The notes beneath the pieces were generated by a model that saw nothing but the letters and a program-made list of their open reading frames with translations, had not been told where the DNA came from and searched no databases. A stretch of 64,000 bases of DNA, from assembly GCF_000147815.2 (NCBI RefSeq), contig NC_015957.1, positions 7,316,001 to 7,380,000 of the forward strand, given 5' to 3'. Each line of letters begins with the position of its first letter. Positions within the stretch are counted from its first letter, which is position 1. Shown here piece by piece: positions 9,059 through 17,513 of the stretch. Made by a program: the position numbers and the translations under genes. This DNA is from Streptomyces violaceusniger Tu 4113. Lineage in GTDB: Bacteria; Actinomycetota; Actinomycetes; Streptomycetales; Streptomycetaceae.

Positions 9059-9334
9059 GTGCACCCACCAGCCCTGCCCAGCACGCAGGACCCGAGCCTG
9101 GCCCTCTCCGGCCGCTGGGGCCAGGTCTGCCAACTCTTGGCCGCGAACTCCAACCAGGCCATGCACACCCGGGACATCGCGCGACATCTCGGGCTCCCCA
9201 CCTCGGGGCGCCCCCTCAGCAGCCTCACCGCGCAACTCTGCTACTGGGCCCGCAACGGCCGACTCATCCGCACCGCGCCGAACACCTACAAGATCACTCT
9301 CCCTGATGCCTTGACACCGCCGCTGGGCTCTTGA
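9059..9334 (+). CDS. Small winged-helix-like DNA-binding protein
   Basis: 91 codons from GTG 9059 with GGAG upstream. The body reads WGQVCQLLAANSNQAMHTRD then IARHLGLPTSGRPLSSLTAQ and WARNGRLIRTAPNTYKI. The pattern of helix, recognition helix after ARHLG, then a short beta wing ending RLIRTAPNTYKI is that of a winged helix-turn-helix. It probably binds DNA and could regulate the plasmid-like genes upstream. No effector domain is present. It is the last intact gene before the SDR remnant and IS256. Confidence 0.6.
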   Translation: MHPPALPSTQDPSLALSGRWGQVCQLLAANSNQAMHTRDIARHLGLPTSGRPLSSLTAQLCYWARNGRLIRTAPNTYKITLPDALTPPLGS

Positions 9335-9580
9335 CTTCGTGGCATTGGATGATCGACGCCATCCGTTACCTGGTGGCTGGCGCCTGCCCGGCGGCATGCA
9401 GGCCTACAACGCCGACCCCGGCATGGTGAAGAACGCCTTCAATACCGACGTCGGCGGACTGATACGGCTCACCGCCCCGCTGTTCCGGCCGTTCTCGATC
9501 ACGCCGGACGAAGGCGTGCGGCCCTCCTGCTCCCTCGCCACCGCCTCTCCCGCTCCAGAGCCCAACGGGGGCTACTTCAC

Positions 9581-10976
9581 GAGCGTGTCTGAAAGATCGT
9601 GTAAGTCCGTGATGTGGCAGGCTGGCCGTGGCTCTGACCTGGGCCTTTGACCAGCCGGGACGGACGGACATGAACGACAACGAGATCCTGGCCGTCGGAC
9701 CGGTCGAGGACGAGCTCGTGGATGAGGTCGTCGAGCGGTTGATGGACCGCGCCGACGCCTCGGGTGCTGCCCTGCTGGGTGAAGGCGGGCTGCTGACCGA
9801 GGTGACCCGGGCCGTGCTGGAGCGGGCCCTGGACGCGGAGATGACCGACCACCTCGGATACGAGAAACACGATCCCGCGGGCCACGGCTCGGGCAACAGC
9901 CGCAACGGCACATCGCGCAAGACGGTGCTGACCGATGCGGGGGCGGTCACACTGGCCGTTCCGAGGGACCGTGACGGGTCGTTCGAACCGCAGTTGGTGC
10001 CCAAGCACGCCAGGCGGCTCGCGGGCTTCAACGAGCAGGTCCTGTCGCTGTACGCACGCGGCATGTCGGTGCGCGACATCCGCTCGCACCTGGCCGGCAT
10101 GTACGGCGTCGAGGTCTCACCGGACTTGATCAGCAAGGTCACCGACGCTGTCACCGATGAGCTCGACGCATGGCGGAACAGACCGCTGGACGCGGTCTGG
10201 CCGATCATCTACATCGACGCGCTGTGGGTGAAGATCCGCTCCGGATCCGTGGCCTCCCGGCCGGTCTACCTGGCCGTCGGGGTGGACATGGACGGCTGCA
10301 AGGACGTGCTCGGCCTGTGGGCCGGCGACGAGGGCGAAGGCGCCACGACCTGGATGACCGCGCTGTCCGAGCTCCGTAACCGCGGGGTCGAGGACGTGTG
10401 CATCGTCGCCTGCGACGGGCTGAAGGGCCTGCCCGACGCGGTCACTGCGACCTGGCCCAAAGCCACCGTTCAGACATGCGTGATCCACTTGATCCGTGCC
10501 TCGCTGAGATTCGCCTCCAAACAGCACCACGCAAAGCTGGTCACGGAGTTGAAGGCCATTTACACCGCCCCGACCGAGCAGGCCGCCGAGCAGGCCCTCG
10601 CCGACTTCACCGCAGGCGAGCTGGGCCAGCGGTATCCCGCGATCGTGCGGACCTGGCAGGCCGCGTGGAGCGAATTCACCCCCTACCTCGCCTTCCCGCC
10701 GGAGATAAGGAAGGTCGTCTACTCGACGAACCTGATCGAGTCGATCAACGCGCGGCTGCGGAAAGCCACCCGCAACCGCGGACACTTCCCCTCCGAGCAG
10801 GCCGCGTTGAAGGTGCTCTACCTCGCCATCCGTGAGCAGGTCACCCCCAGAGCGCGCGATGTCAACCACGTCGCGGCACACTGGAAGAAGGCACTGAACC
10901 AGTTCTCACTCTTCTTCGAGGACCGGCTCAACCCCAAGTGAAAATCGAGGACTTACACAAAGTTCCGTACACGCCC
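9581..10976 (+). mobile_element. IS256-family element, copy 1 (intact)
   Basis: 1396 bp. The left end begins GAGCGTGTCTGAAAGATCGT and the complement of the right end begins GGGCGTGTACGGAACTTTGT; both then read TGTAAGTCC. The 8-bp duplication TACTTCAC lies at 9573-9580 and 10977-10984. It is nearly identical to copy 2 at 50216-51611, with the same length and two visible base differences in the coding region. Confidence 0.92.
9670..10941 (+). CDS. IS256-family (mutator-type) transposase
   Basis: 423 residues from ATG 9670 (MNDNEILAVGPVEDELVDEV); a GTG at 9628 would add 14 residues. The N-terminal region has LLTEVTRAVLERALDAEMTD and HLGYEKHDPAGHGSGNSRNG. The DDE residues are visible: Asp in IIYIDALWVKIR, Asp in CIVACDGLKGLPDA, and Glu in STNLIESINARLRKATRN. 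Length is normal and the frame is intact, so it is probably active. It differs from copy 2 at one residue (Ala in WMTALSEL, Val in copy 2). Confidence 0.9.
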   Translation: MNDNEILAVGPVEDELVDEVVERLMDRADASGAALLGEGGLLTEVTRAVLERALDAEMTDHLGYEKHDPAGHGSGNSRNGTSRKTVLTDAGAVTLAVPRDRDGSFEPQLVPKHARRLAGFNEQVLSLYARGMSVRDIRSHLAGMYGVEVSPDLISKVTDAVTDELDAWRNRPLDAVWPIIYIDALWVKIRSGSVASRPVYLAVGVDMDGCKDVLGLWAGDEGEGATTWMTALSELRNRGVEDVCIVACDGLKGLPDAVTATWPKATVQTCVIHLIRASLRFASKQHHAKLVTELKAIYTAPTEQAAEQALADFTAGELGQRYPAIVRTWQAAWSEFTPYLAFPPEIRKVVYSTNLIESINARLRKATRNRGHFPSEQAALKVLYLAIREQVTPRARDVNHVAAHWKKALNQFSLFFEDRLNPK

Positions 10977-11121
10977 TACTTCACCGGATCGGGGCCGGTG
11001 ACGCCGCCTTCACGGCTCGCCCGGGATCCGGCCCTCGCGCGCAGCGTCTACGAGGCGACGGCGTCCCTCTTGGGCGTCGAGCCTCTGCTGTTCAGTGAGT
11101 AGGAGAGAGTCCCGGACCCGT

Positions 11122-12522
11122 TCAGTGGCACTTTGAGTACGTGGGGCCCGTGTCATGGTGGGTGCGGTCCTGTGTTCTGGGTTCCTGCGGGTTTGGTCGT
11201 TCGCGTCGGTCACGGGTGACGTGTCGTTGGATCCTGGGGCGGCGGTTGGTGAGGAGTAGTCCGGCCAGGGCGATGGCTGAGAGCGCGAGGACGGACCACA
11301 TGTAGTGGTGGGCGGTGGGCATGAGCCCTCCGCCGTGGACGACGAGTATTCCGGCGATGACCGAGGGCAGTCCCATGCCGAGGTAGCTCACGATGTAGAG
11401 GACGGATAGGAGACCGGCCCGTTCGCGCGGTGCCGCGCGGGAGACGACGGTGCGTAGGCCGCCCTGGAATCCGGCGCCGAAGCCCAGTCCGGCGATGATG
11501 GTGCTGCCGAAGAATCCTGGTGCTGACTCCTTGTCGATGGCGGTCAGCGCGGCGAGTGTGGCCGCTGTGAGCAGGGCGATGCCGAGCATCACGGCCTTGT
11601 GTGGCGGGGTACGGCCGAGGATGGCGGCTGACAGTGTCCCGGCGACCGTCAGCAGGAAGAGTCCGAGTGCGGCGACCACTGTGGAGTGGGAGCCGGACAG
11701 TTGTCGGGCGAGTGCGGGACCGAGTGAGCCGTAGAAGCCGGCGAGTGCCCATGTGGCGAACAGGATCGGTGCCGCGGCCAGCACGGGGCCCCACAGGCCG
11801 GTCGGCACGGCCATTCTGGGAACCAGGGCGGCGCGTAGGCCCGGCGTGCGGTGAACGGTTTCCGGCATCCGCAGCACGGCTGTGCCTTGGACGACGAAGA
11901 CACCGATGAGGACCAGGTACACCAGGTGTGTGGGTGCGGGAGCGTACTGGACCAGCCATCCGGACAGCAGAGCGCCGGTGCCGGTGCCGATGCCCGGTGC
12001 GGCGGCGTTGGTGACGGCACCGCGGTGCCGGTCGATGTCCATCATCGCCGCGCCCAGCGCGCTGACGGCGCCGCCGGTGGAAATTCCCTGGAGTACTCGT
12101 CCGAGCAGCAGTGCGTCCACGCCCTGCGCGGTGGCGAGGATGGCCGTTGCGGTGATCTGCAGGGCGAGCGCGGCCAGTAGCACTGGCCGTCGGCCGAGGT
12201 GCTCGGAGACCCGTCCGAACACGAGCAGGGACACTAGTACGGCAATCGCGTAGACGCCGAAGACGACGGTTGTGGTGATCGGTGAGAAGTGCCAGGCGTC
12301 CGCGTACGTGGCGTACAAGGGCGTCGGCGCACTGGAGGCGGCCAGCAGGGAAATGACGATGGAGCCCAGCAGCACCAGACCACCGAGACCGGGACGCGGG
12401 GTGGGAACAGCGCTCCCGCCGGGTCGCGATGACCCTTCCGTCACGGAACACGCGGTGTCCGTCATGTCATCTGTCGCGTCGGAGGGCGGCGCGGGCGTCG
12501 GCCGTGAAGCGGATCCGGTCAT
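11122..12522 (-). CDS. MFS transporter
   Basis: 466 residues with about 12 hydrophobic segments; the first begins GLVLLGSIVISLLAASSAPT after a 45-residue cytoplasmic N-terminus. Between helices 2 and 3 the motif GRVSEHLGRRPVLL matches the MFS loop signature. The C-terminus is Arg/His rich and soluble. The family exports or imports small molecules using the proton gradient; the substrate cannot be read from the sequence. It is divergent from the broken GlxA/AraC-type regulator at 12592, its probable former regulator, and convergent with the SDR remnant. An alternative start lies at the in-frame Met at residue 20. Confidence 0.85.
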   Translation of the reverse strand: MTGSASRPTPAPPSDATDDMTDTACSVTEGSSRPGGSAVPTPRPGLGGLVLLGSIVISLLAASSAPTPLYATYADAWHFSPITTTVVFGVYAIAVLVSLLVFGRVSEHLGRRPVLLAALALQITATAILATAQGVDALLLGRVLQGISTGGAVSALGAAMMDIDRHRGAVTNAAAPGIGTGTGALLSGWLVQYAPAPTHLVYLVLIGVFVVQGTAVLRMPETVHRTPGLRAALVPRMAVPTGLWGPVLAAAPILFATWALAGFYGSLGPALARQLSGSHSTVVAALGLFLLTVAGTLSAAILGRTPPHKAVMLGIALLTAATLAALTAIDKESAPGFFGSTIIAGLGFGAGFQGGLRTVVSRAAPRERAGLLSVLYIVSYLGMGLPSVIAGILVVHGGGLMPTAHHYMWSVLALSAIALAGLLLTNRRPRIQRHVTRDRRERPNPQEPRTQDRTHHDTGPTYSKCH

Positions 12523-12591
12523 GACTCAAGCGTTGCCGCACCGCCCGGCCGCCACGAGTGGCAAGAGTGCCCACTTTCGTTAGGATGTTGC

Positions 12592-13515
12592 CATGCCATT
12601 CACCGAGTGGCCGTACTGGCGCTGGAGGGAATGGCTCCCATCGACCTGGCCACCCCCCTGCAGATCTTCGCGCCGCGCCCCCGAAGACCCCCTATGAGAT
12701 CTCCGTGTGCGGACCGGACAGCCCCGTCCCCACCGCCAGGGGCTTCGCGATGGCCGTCACGAGCGGACTGGAAGCCGTCGACACCGCCGATACGCTGATC
12801 GTGCCGGGATTCGACCCGGGAGGACTCCTGCAGCCGTTCCCGCGGGAGGTGCTCGACGTGCTGGTCACGGCCCACGACCGAGGTCGGCCCGTGGTGTCCA
12901 TCAGCACCGGCGCCTTCGTGCTGGCCGCGACCGGCCTGCTCGACGGACTGCACGCCACCACGCACTGGCAGTACACCGACGCACTGGAACGGGAACACCC
13001 CGCCATACACGTGGAGCGTGACGTGCTCTACGTCGACGAGGGAGGCATCCTGACCTCGGCCGGGGTGTGCTGCGGCATCGACCTGTGCCTGCACATCGTG
13101 CGCCGCGACTTGGGCGCCGTGGTGGCCAACCAGATCGCCCGGGTCATCGTCGCCGCTCCTCACCGCGAGGGGGCCAGGCCCAGTACGTTCCCGCGCCGGT
13201 CGCGGACAGCGGTGACACGGCACTGGCCGACACCCGGGCCTGGGCGCTGGAACGCCTGGGAGAGGCGCTCACGGTGACCCAATTGGCCCGACACGCCGGT
13301 ATGTCCGAGCGTTCCTTCATGCGCCGGTTCGCCGCGGAGACGGGCACGACACCACGCAGTGGCTGGTGGGCGCACGACTCGGGCTGGCACGCGAACTGCT
13401 GGAGACCACTGACCACTCGATCGACATGGTGGCCCGGGACTCGGGCTTGGGCACCGCTTCCAACCTGCGGCTGCGCTTCCGGCGCGCGCTCAACACCACG
13501 CCGACCGCCTCCGCA
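12592..13515 (+). pseudogene. GlxA-type (DJ-1/PfpI plus AraC) transcriptional regulator, multiply frameshifted
   Basis: Pieces of one protein appear in order in different frames: VAVLALEGMAPIDLATPLQI (from about 12607), PYEISVCGPDSPV to GRPVVSISTGAFVLAATGLL and TSAGVCCGIDLCLHIVRRD (12700-13160), then WALERLGEALTVTQLARHAG and MSERSFMRRFAAETG (13240-13345), then QWLVGARLGLARELLETTDH (from 13350). The first half is the PfpI-like effector domain and the second the AraC helix-turn-helix pair. Frame changes near 12685, 13165 and 13348 destroy it. It would have controlled the divergent MFS gene. Confidence 0.8.
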
Positions 13516-13530
13516 CGGGTGAACAAACAC

Positions 13531-13589
13531 GTGAAGCCTCTGGTGGCACGGATCACCTTCGTCGTGAACCCGTCTACCAGAGGCTTCAC
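13531..13589 (+). terminator. 14-bp inverted repeat after the regulator remnant
   Basis: GTGAAGCCTCTGGT (13531-13544) pairs with ACCAGAGGCTTCAC (13576-13589) across a 31-base spacer. It replaces the expected last residues of the AraC domain. It may be a transcription terminator or the scar of a small mobile element. Confidence 0.45.
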
Positions 13590-13684
13590 TCGTCTGTCAG
13601 GCCGACTTCCGTGGACGCCGCAGGTTGGAAGGGGCTCACTGTCAGGATGGACCTGTGGGAGTTCGAGGATGAGATGCCCTCGGG

Positions 13685-14398
13685 CTACCGGCCATCCTGG
13701 TTGCGGGTCGGCGCCGTCCAGGTCTTCCCGAATTCGAGCACGGCTACTCGCGCGGCGTCGCCCAGGTCGGCGGCGAGTTGGGCCGGTGTGTAGTGGACCG
13801 GGATCACGGTGGACACGCCCAGCCAGCGTGCTGCGATCGCGGCTTCGGCGGGCGGCAGCTCGGTTATGCGTACCGGTCCGAGCCGGATGCCGCCGATGCC
13901 CAATACCGCCACATCCGGCTTGTAGATCTCGCCCCAAGTACGTGCCTGTTCGGACAGTGAGAAGTCGCCTCCGCACAGGGTCCGGCTCCCACCTTGTGTG
14001 GGTGACCATGAAGCTCTGGGGCTGGTCGGCCACGAACTGTCCGTCGATGCGCATGCTTGACTCGTGCTGGGCGGGCAGAGACTTGATGGTCACGTCCCGG
14101 AAGTGGAACTCGACCCCGGAAACCGTGAGCGCGAGCCGCTCGGCCGGGATGCCGGCTTGTACCGCGGCCTGGTAGGTCGCCGTTCCGCTGACCAGGATCG
14201 CCTTCCGGCCTGCGTGATCTCCAGAGCCTGGCCGCGGTGGTCGTAGCCGGCGTGAGTGACAGCGATGATGTCCGCGTCGGCCAACTCGGCGGGTTGGACC
14301 TGGCTTTCCGGGAGACCGCTGTGGAATCCTTCGCTGCCGGAAAGATAGGGATCGACCAGCAGCCGGGTGCCGTGTTCGGTGATGATCTCATACGAGGC
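13685..14398 (-). pseudogene. Metallo-beta-lactamase-fold hydrolase, decayed
   Basis: In order on the minus strand: EIITEHGTRLLVDPYLSGSE, ADIIAVTHAGYDHRGQALEI, then MTIKSLPAQHESSMRIDGQF, and finally VAVLGIGGIRLGPVRITELP with STVIPVHYTPAQLAADLG up to the stop at 13685. THxxxDH and the late VIPVHY are metal-site elements of UlaG-like hydrolases. The pieces lie in different frames. The first begins directly after the TAG that ends the alpha/beta hydrolase, in the same frame (IRRLG-stop-ASYEI, where the family usually has GHASYEI), so that TAG seems to sit at the expected first metal-binding His. Confidence 0.7.
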
Positions 14399-15325
14399 CT
14401 AGCCGAGCCGACGGATGGTCAGCGACCGTTCCGGCGTGTCGGGCGAGCCGCCGTTGAACCGTTGCGTGATGAAGGCACTCACCCGCTGGGTCAGGTCGGC
14501 ACTGGATTCGAGACCCATTACCGGAAAGCCGTGCGGCATGTCCTGGTAGATCTCGAGGTTGACATCGACTCCGGCCGAGTCTGCCTTCTCGGCGAAGCGG
14601 GTTGCGTCGTCGCGTAGCAGTTCCGCGTCGCCGCAACCGATCAGCAGCGGTGGCAGGCCCTCGGTGGTGCCGGCCAGCGGCGATTGCGGCGCTCCCGCGG
14701 GATGGGCGCCGGCGAGGTACGTGTCCCGGATCTGGTGCAGCTCCTCCATGCTGACGATGTCGGTACCCGCGTTGCTGGTCAGCGATGTGCCGCTGAGGGT
14801 GAAGTCGGTGATCGGGCACAGCGCGACCGCGCACGCCGGTATGGGGTCACCGGACTCGCGCAGGCGCTGCAGGGCGGACAGAGCGAGTGTGGCGCCCGCC
14901 GAGTGGCCGACCAGCGCGATCTGGTCCGCCGGAAAGCCTTGTGCCAGCAGCGCGCGGTAGACGGACAGGACGTCGTCCAGCGCAGCCGGGTACGGGTGCT
15001 GTGGGGCGAGCCGGTAGTGTGTCAGCAGCACCGGAAGGCCGCTCGCCGCAGACAGCGGCCCGGCATAGATGTCGGCGGGTTCGTCATGTTGAAACCTTCG
15101 GCCGTGCAAGTAGAGCACTACTCCGGCGTTACCCGTGCCGGGGGCGCACACCCACTCGTTGGCCAGGTCCCCGATTTGCCATGGCTCGGTGGCGAAGCCG
15201 ACCGCCGACCGGTCGAAATGGCTGAGCAGTGCGGCTCCGGTGTCTGCCTTGCCGCGTAGTGCGGTGAGCGCGTCGGCGACGGCCTCCAGGTCTCGCTCGG
15301 TTGCCGGGTGAGCAGTGGTTCGCAT
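14399..15325 (-). CDS. Alpha/beta hydrolase (HSL-like esterase)
   Basis: 308 residues. The nucleophile elbow GHSAG (Ser in LVGHSAGATLALSAL), the Asp in IGCGDAELLRDDATR and the His in YQDMPHGFPV give the catalytic triad. The oxyanion region reads VVLYLHGRRFQHDE, where the hormone-sensitive-lipase group normally has HGGGF/Y, a notable substitution. It probably hydrolyses short-chain esters; the substrate is unknown. The last residues (ERSLTIRRLG) look like the start of the following decayed gene, so the original stop was perhaps earlier. It is intact over all core motifs. Confidence 0.8.
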   Translation of the reverse strand: MRTTAHPATERDLEAVADALTALRGKADTGAALLSHFDRSAVGFATEPWQIGDLANEWVCAPGTGNAGVVLYLHGRRFQHDEPADIYAGPLSAASGLPVLLTHYRLAPQHPYPAALDDVLSVYRALLAQGFPADQIALVGHSAGATLALSALQRLRESGDPIPACAVALCPITDFTLSGTSLTSNAGTDIVSMEELHQIRDTYLAGAHPAGAPQSPLAGTTEGLPPLLIGCGDAELLRDDATRFAEKADSAGVDVNLEIYQDMPHGFPVMGLESSADLTQRVSAFITQRFNGGSPDTPERSLTIRRLG

Positions 15326-15486
15326 CGTGCCCCTCTCATCGTGGTCTTCAAGTCTGGCGTGCCTGCATCCGCCATGACCTACAAGTAGGCTGCTGCCTCC
15401 GAGAACCGATCAGGTGGCTGAAGCTGCTCGCCCAGCCACAGGGCCCGGATGCAGACCATCCTCGGGGCGTGACTCCATACTTCTTC

Positions 15487-15612
15487 GAATCCCATCGATC
15501 GACGTTCTCCACGGTCAAACTGCGCTCGAAGGTCACCGGCGGCGTCCGCAGCCCGGCCGCCGCACTCGCGATAGTGTTCAAGCTCGTCGGGTCGGTGCGG
15601 TTCTTTCATGAT
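15487..15612 (+). pseudogene. Mutator/IS256-like transposase C-terminal remnant
   Basis: The plus-strand frame reads SHRSTFSTVKLRSKVTGGVR then SPAAALAIVFKLVGS, resembling from memory the mutator-type C-terminal pattern ESTFATVRLRTKVTKG, AAxLAMxFKLxES. It is too short and diverged to define an element. It differs from the IS256 copies at 9581 and 50216. No inverted repeats are recognisable. Confidence 0.4.
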
Positions 15613-16019
15613 CGTCGTGTTCTCATCGGCTCGCGAAGTTCCACTGCTTCAGGGGCAGATCTGTAGGGCGAAACCGTCCCCCTTGGCGCCGCTGTCCAGG
15701 ATCGCCTTCCCCTGCGAGGCAACTGCTGAAGTATCCGGTGGTCTTCCTCATCGACTTCGCCGTTCACCGAGGCGGTGGCACCCTTCGGACAACAGTGTTG
15801 GTCCGGGCGCGGGGGTATCCGCGCATGCTGCATCGCAGCGGCTCCTCGTGGTTCGTAGGAGGCGCGGTGCCGACTTCTCGTGCGAAGCCGTCGGCACTGC
15901 GCCGATGTGAATCCGCCGCTCAGGGCGGGCGCGGGTCACAGGAGTCGGTAGCTCCCGGATGCCCGGCGCACCGGAAGCCACCACATGCCCGCTTGTGAGT
16001 CCCGGGAGCACGGCCGCGG
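15613..16019. other. Intergenic stretch without a recognisable gene
   Basis: About 400 bases between the transposase remnant and the 3' end of the MocR gene. Several short open frames exist on both strands but none has protein-like composition or a recognised motif. Confidence 0.4.
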
Positions 16020-17420
16020 TCACAGGACCCGTGAACTGTAAGGCGCTTGCCGGGAGGGCTGCTTGGCGCGCCCTGCCCGTGCTGCCGCTTCGGCGAGCCG
16101 GCGGACCGCTTCGGCGAGCGTGGCGGGGGGGAGGACGAAGGGCAGCCGTAGCTGCCTGTCATGCGTTCCCGTGATGGTGAATCGAGGCCCTGCGACGATG
16201 CGTACACCGAGATCGAGCGCCAGCCTGGCGAGGTCGGTGCTGGAGATTCCGCCGAGGTCCACCCATACCGAGAGACCGCCCCGTGGCCTCTGGTGCCGCC
16301 AGCCGACTGCATCCAGTGCTTCGAGTAGCGCGTCCCGACGAGTGGCGACCATCCTCCGCCGCGCGGGCATCAACCGGTCGGCGTGGTTGAGTAGATGCCG
16401 AGCGGCGAGCTGGTCGACCACCGCGGGACCGAGATCCAGGCTCGTGCGGACCGCCGTGATCCGCCTGATGAGACCGACCGGCCCGCGGATCCAGCCCACC
16501 CGCAGCCCGGGCCAGAAACTCTTGCTCGTCGACCCCAGCGTCACCACTGTCCGCCCCGTCAGTGCCGCAGTCGGTGTACCGGTGACGGCCTGGTGGGGGA
16601 AGTCCACCAGGGTTTCGTCACAGACCACGAGCGTCGAGTGCGGCAAGGCGGCGAGTACCGCACCACGTTCGGCGTCCGAGGCCCAGTGTCCGGTGGGATT
16701 GTGGCCGTCGAAGGTCAGGTGCGCCACGGCGGTGCGTTCGCCGCTCAGCTGTGAGACGTCCCAGCCGTCCTCGTCGACCGGCAGCGGGACGGGGCGCAAA
16801 CGATGGGCGAGTACCGCGTCGATGACCGAGGGATAGGTCGGTTGCTCCACGAGGATCCTGTCGCCGGGGGAGGCCACGGCACGCAACAGCAGGTTCCAGC
16901 CGTGCAGGGAGCCAGAGGTGACCAGCACCTGCTCACTGCCGGTGGGCAGGCCACGCCGGGTATAGCGGTCGGCGATCGTCGCGCGCAGCTCGTCGAGTCC
17001 GGACGGGTGTATCCCGGTGCCGGTCAGAAAGGGGAACAGGTGTGAGGCGGCGTGTCGTACGGCCTCGTCCACGGAGCCCTCGGCCGGCAACAGGGCTGCG
17101 CTCAGGTCGATGGCACCCCCTCGACGCGCGGGACCGTCCGAGTCCGCGGACGGACGGCGGGACGGAAGCACGATCCAGGTGCCGTCGCCCGGCCGGCTGC
17201 GCAGCAGCCCCTCCCCGCGCAGCACATCGAACGCACTGGTCACCGTGGCCCGGGACAGCCCCAGGCTCTCCGCCAGTGACCGCTCCGACGGCAGCCGCGC
17301 CTCCGGCAGGAGCCGCCCGTCGAGGACGAGAGCTCGTAGGCCCTCCGCCAAGCCGCGTGCCAGGGGCCGCTGCGCCAGGAAAGGCATGAGCCAGCCCACG
17401 AGACGATCGGACGCCACCAT
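16020..17420 (-). CDS. MocR-type regulator (GntR helix-turn-helix plus aminotransferase domain)
   Basis: About 466 residues from ATG 17420; a Met at 17462 would add 14. Residues 15-75 form a GntR winged helix (LARGLAEGLRALVLDGRLLP, LPSERSLAESLGLSRATVTS). The rest is a class I aminotransferase fold: substrate region in VLVTSGSLHGWNLLL, the NPTG motif in HNPTGHW, Asp in VVCDETLVDF, and the PLP Lys in STSKSFWPGLRVGW. Such proteins sense PLP or an amino compound and usually activate a divergent gene. Here that is the aminotransferase starting 94 bases away, so direct control is likely. Confidence 0.9.
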   Translation of the reverse strand: MVASDRLVGWLMPFLAQRPLARGLAEGLRALVLDGRLLPEARLPSERSLAESLGLSRATVTSAFDVLRGEGLLRSRPGDGTWIVLPSRRPSADSDGPARRGGAIDLSAALLPAEGSVDEAVRHAASHLFPFLTGTGIHPSGLDELRATIADRYTRRGLPTGSEQVLVTSGSLHGWNLLLRAVASPGDRILVEQPTYPSVIDAVLAHRLRPVPLPVDEDGWDVSQLSGERTAVAHLTFDGHNPTGHWASDAERGAVLAALPHSTLVVCDETLVDFPHQAVTGTPTAALTGRTVVTLGSTSKSFWPGLRVGWIRGPVGLIRRITAVRTSLDLGPAVVDQLAARHLLNHADRLMPARRRMVATRRDALLEALDAVGWRHQRPRGGLSVWVDLGGISSTDLARLALDLGVRIVAGPRFTITGTHDRQLRLPFVLPPATLAEAVRRLAEAAARAGRAKQPSRQAPYSSRVL

Positions 17421-17513
17421 CAGGCCACTCCTTTTCGAATGGCCTTCGCAGTGCCAGGCCAATTAGACCAAAGTCGGCGTACGAACTTCCCGGAACCAAG
17501 GAGTGATGCGCCG

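Larger units (their letters stand above)
9390..11102 (+). pseudogene. SDR-family dehydrogenase C-terminal remnant, interrupted by IS256
   Basis: The 5' part (about 9390-9580) encodes NADPGMVKNAFNTDVGGLIR and LFRPFSITPDEGV, LATASPAPEPNGGYFT, the usual C-terminal third of a short-chain dehydrogenase, with the Rossmann start missing. The 3' part resumes at 10985 as GSGPVTPPSRLARDPALARS and VYEATASLLGVEPLLFSE, with a TAG stop at 11100-11102. Removing IS256 and one copy of its TACTTCAC duplication rejoins YFT-GSG in frame, so the gene was already 5'-truncated and was later hit by IS256. Confidence 0.75.

Noticed and set aside
10117..10881. 254-codon minus-strand frame inside IS256 (also at 50752-51516)
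   Set aside because: Antisense shadow of the intact transposase, conserved only because both copies are nearly identical.
11010..11213. 67-codon minus-strand frame rich in Arg/Thr
   Set aside because: It lies antisense to the SDR remnant and the MFS 3' end, with no motif or ribosome site.
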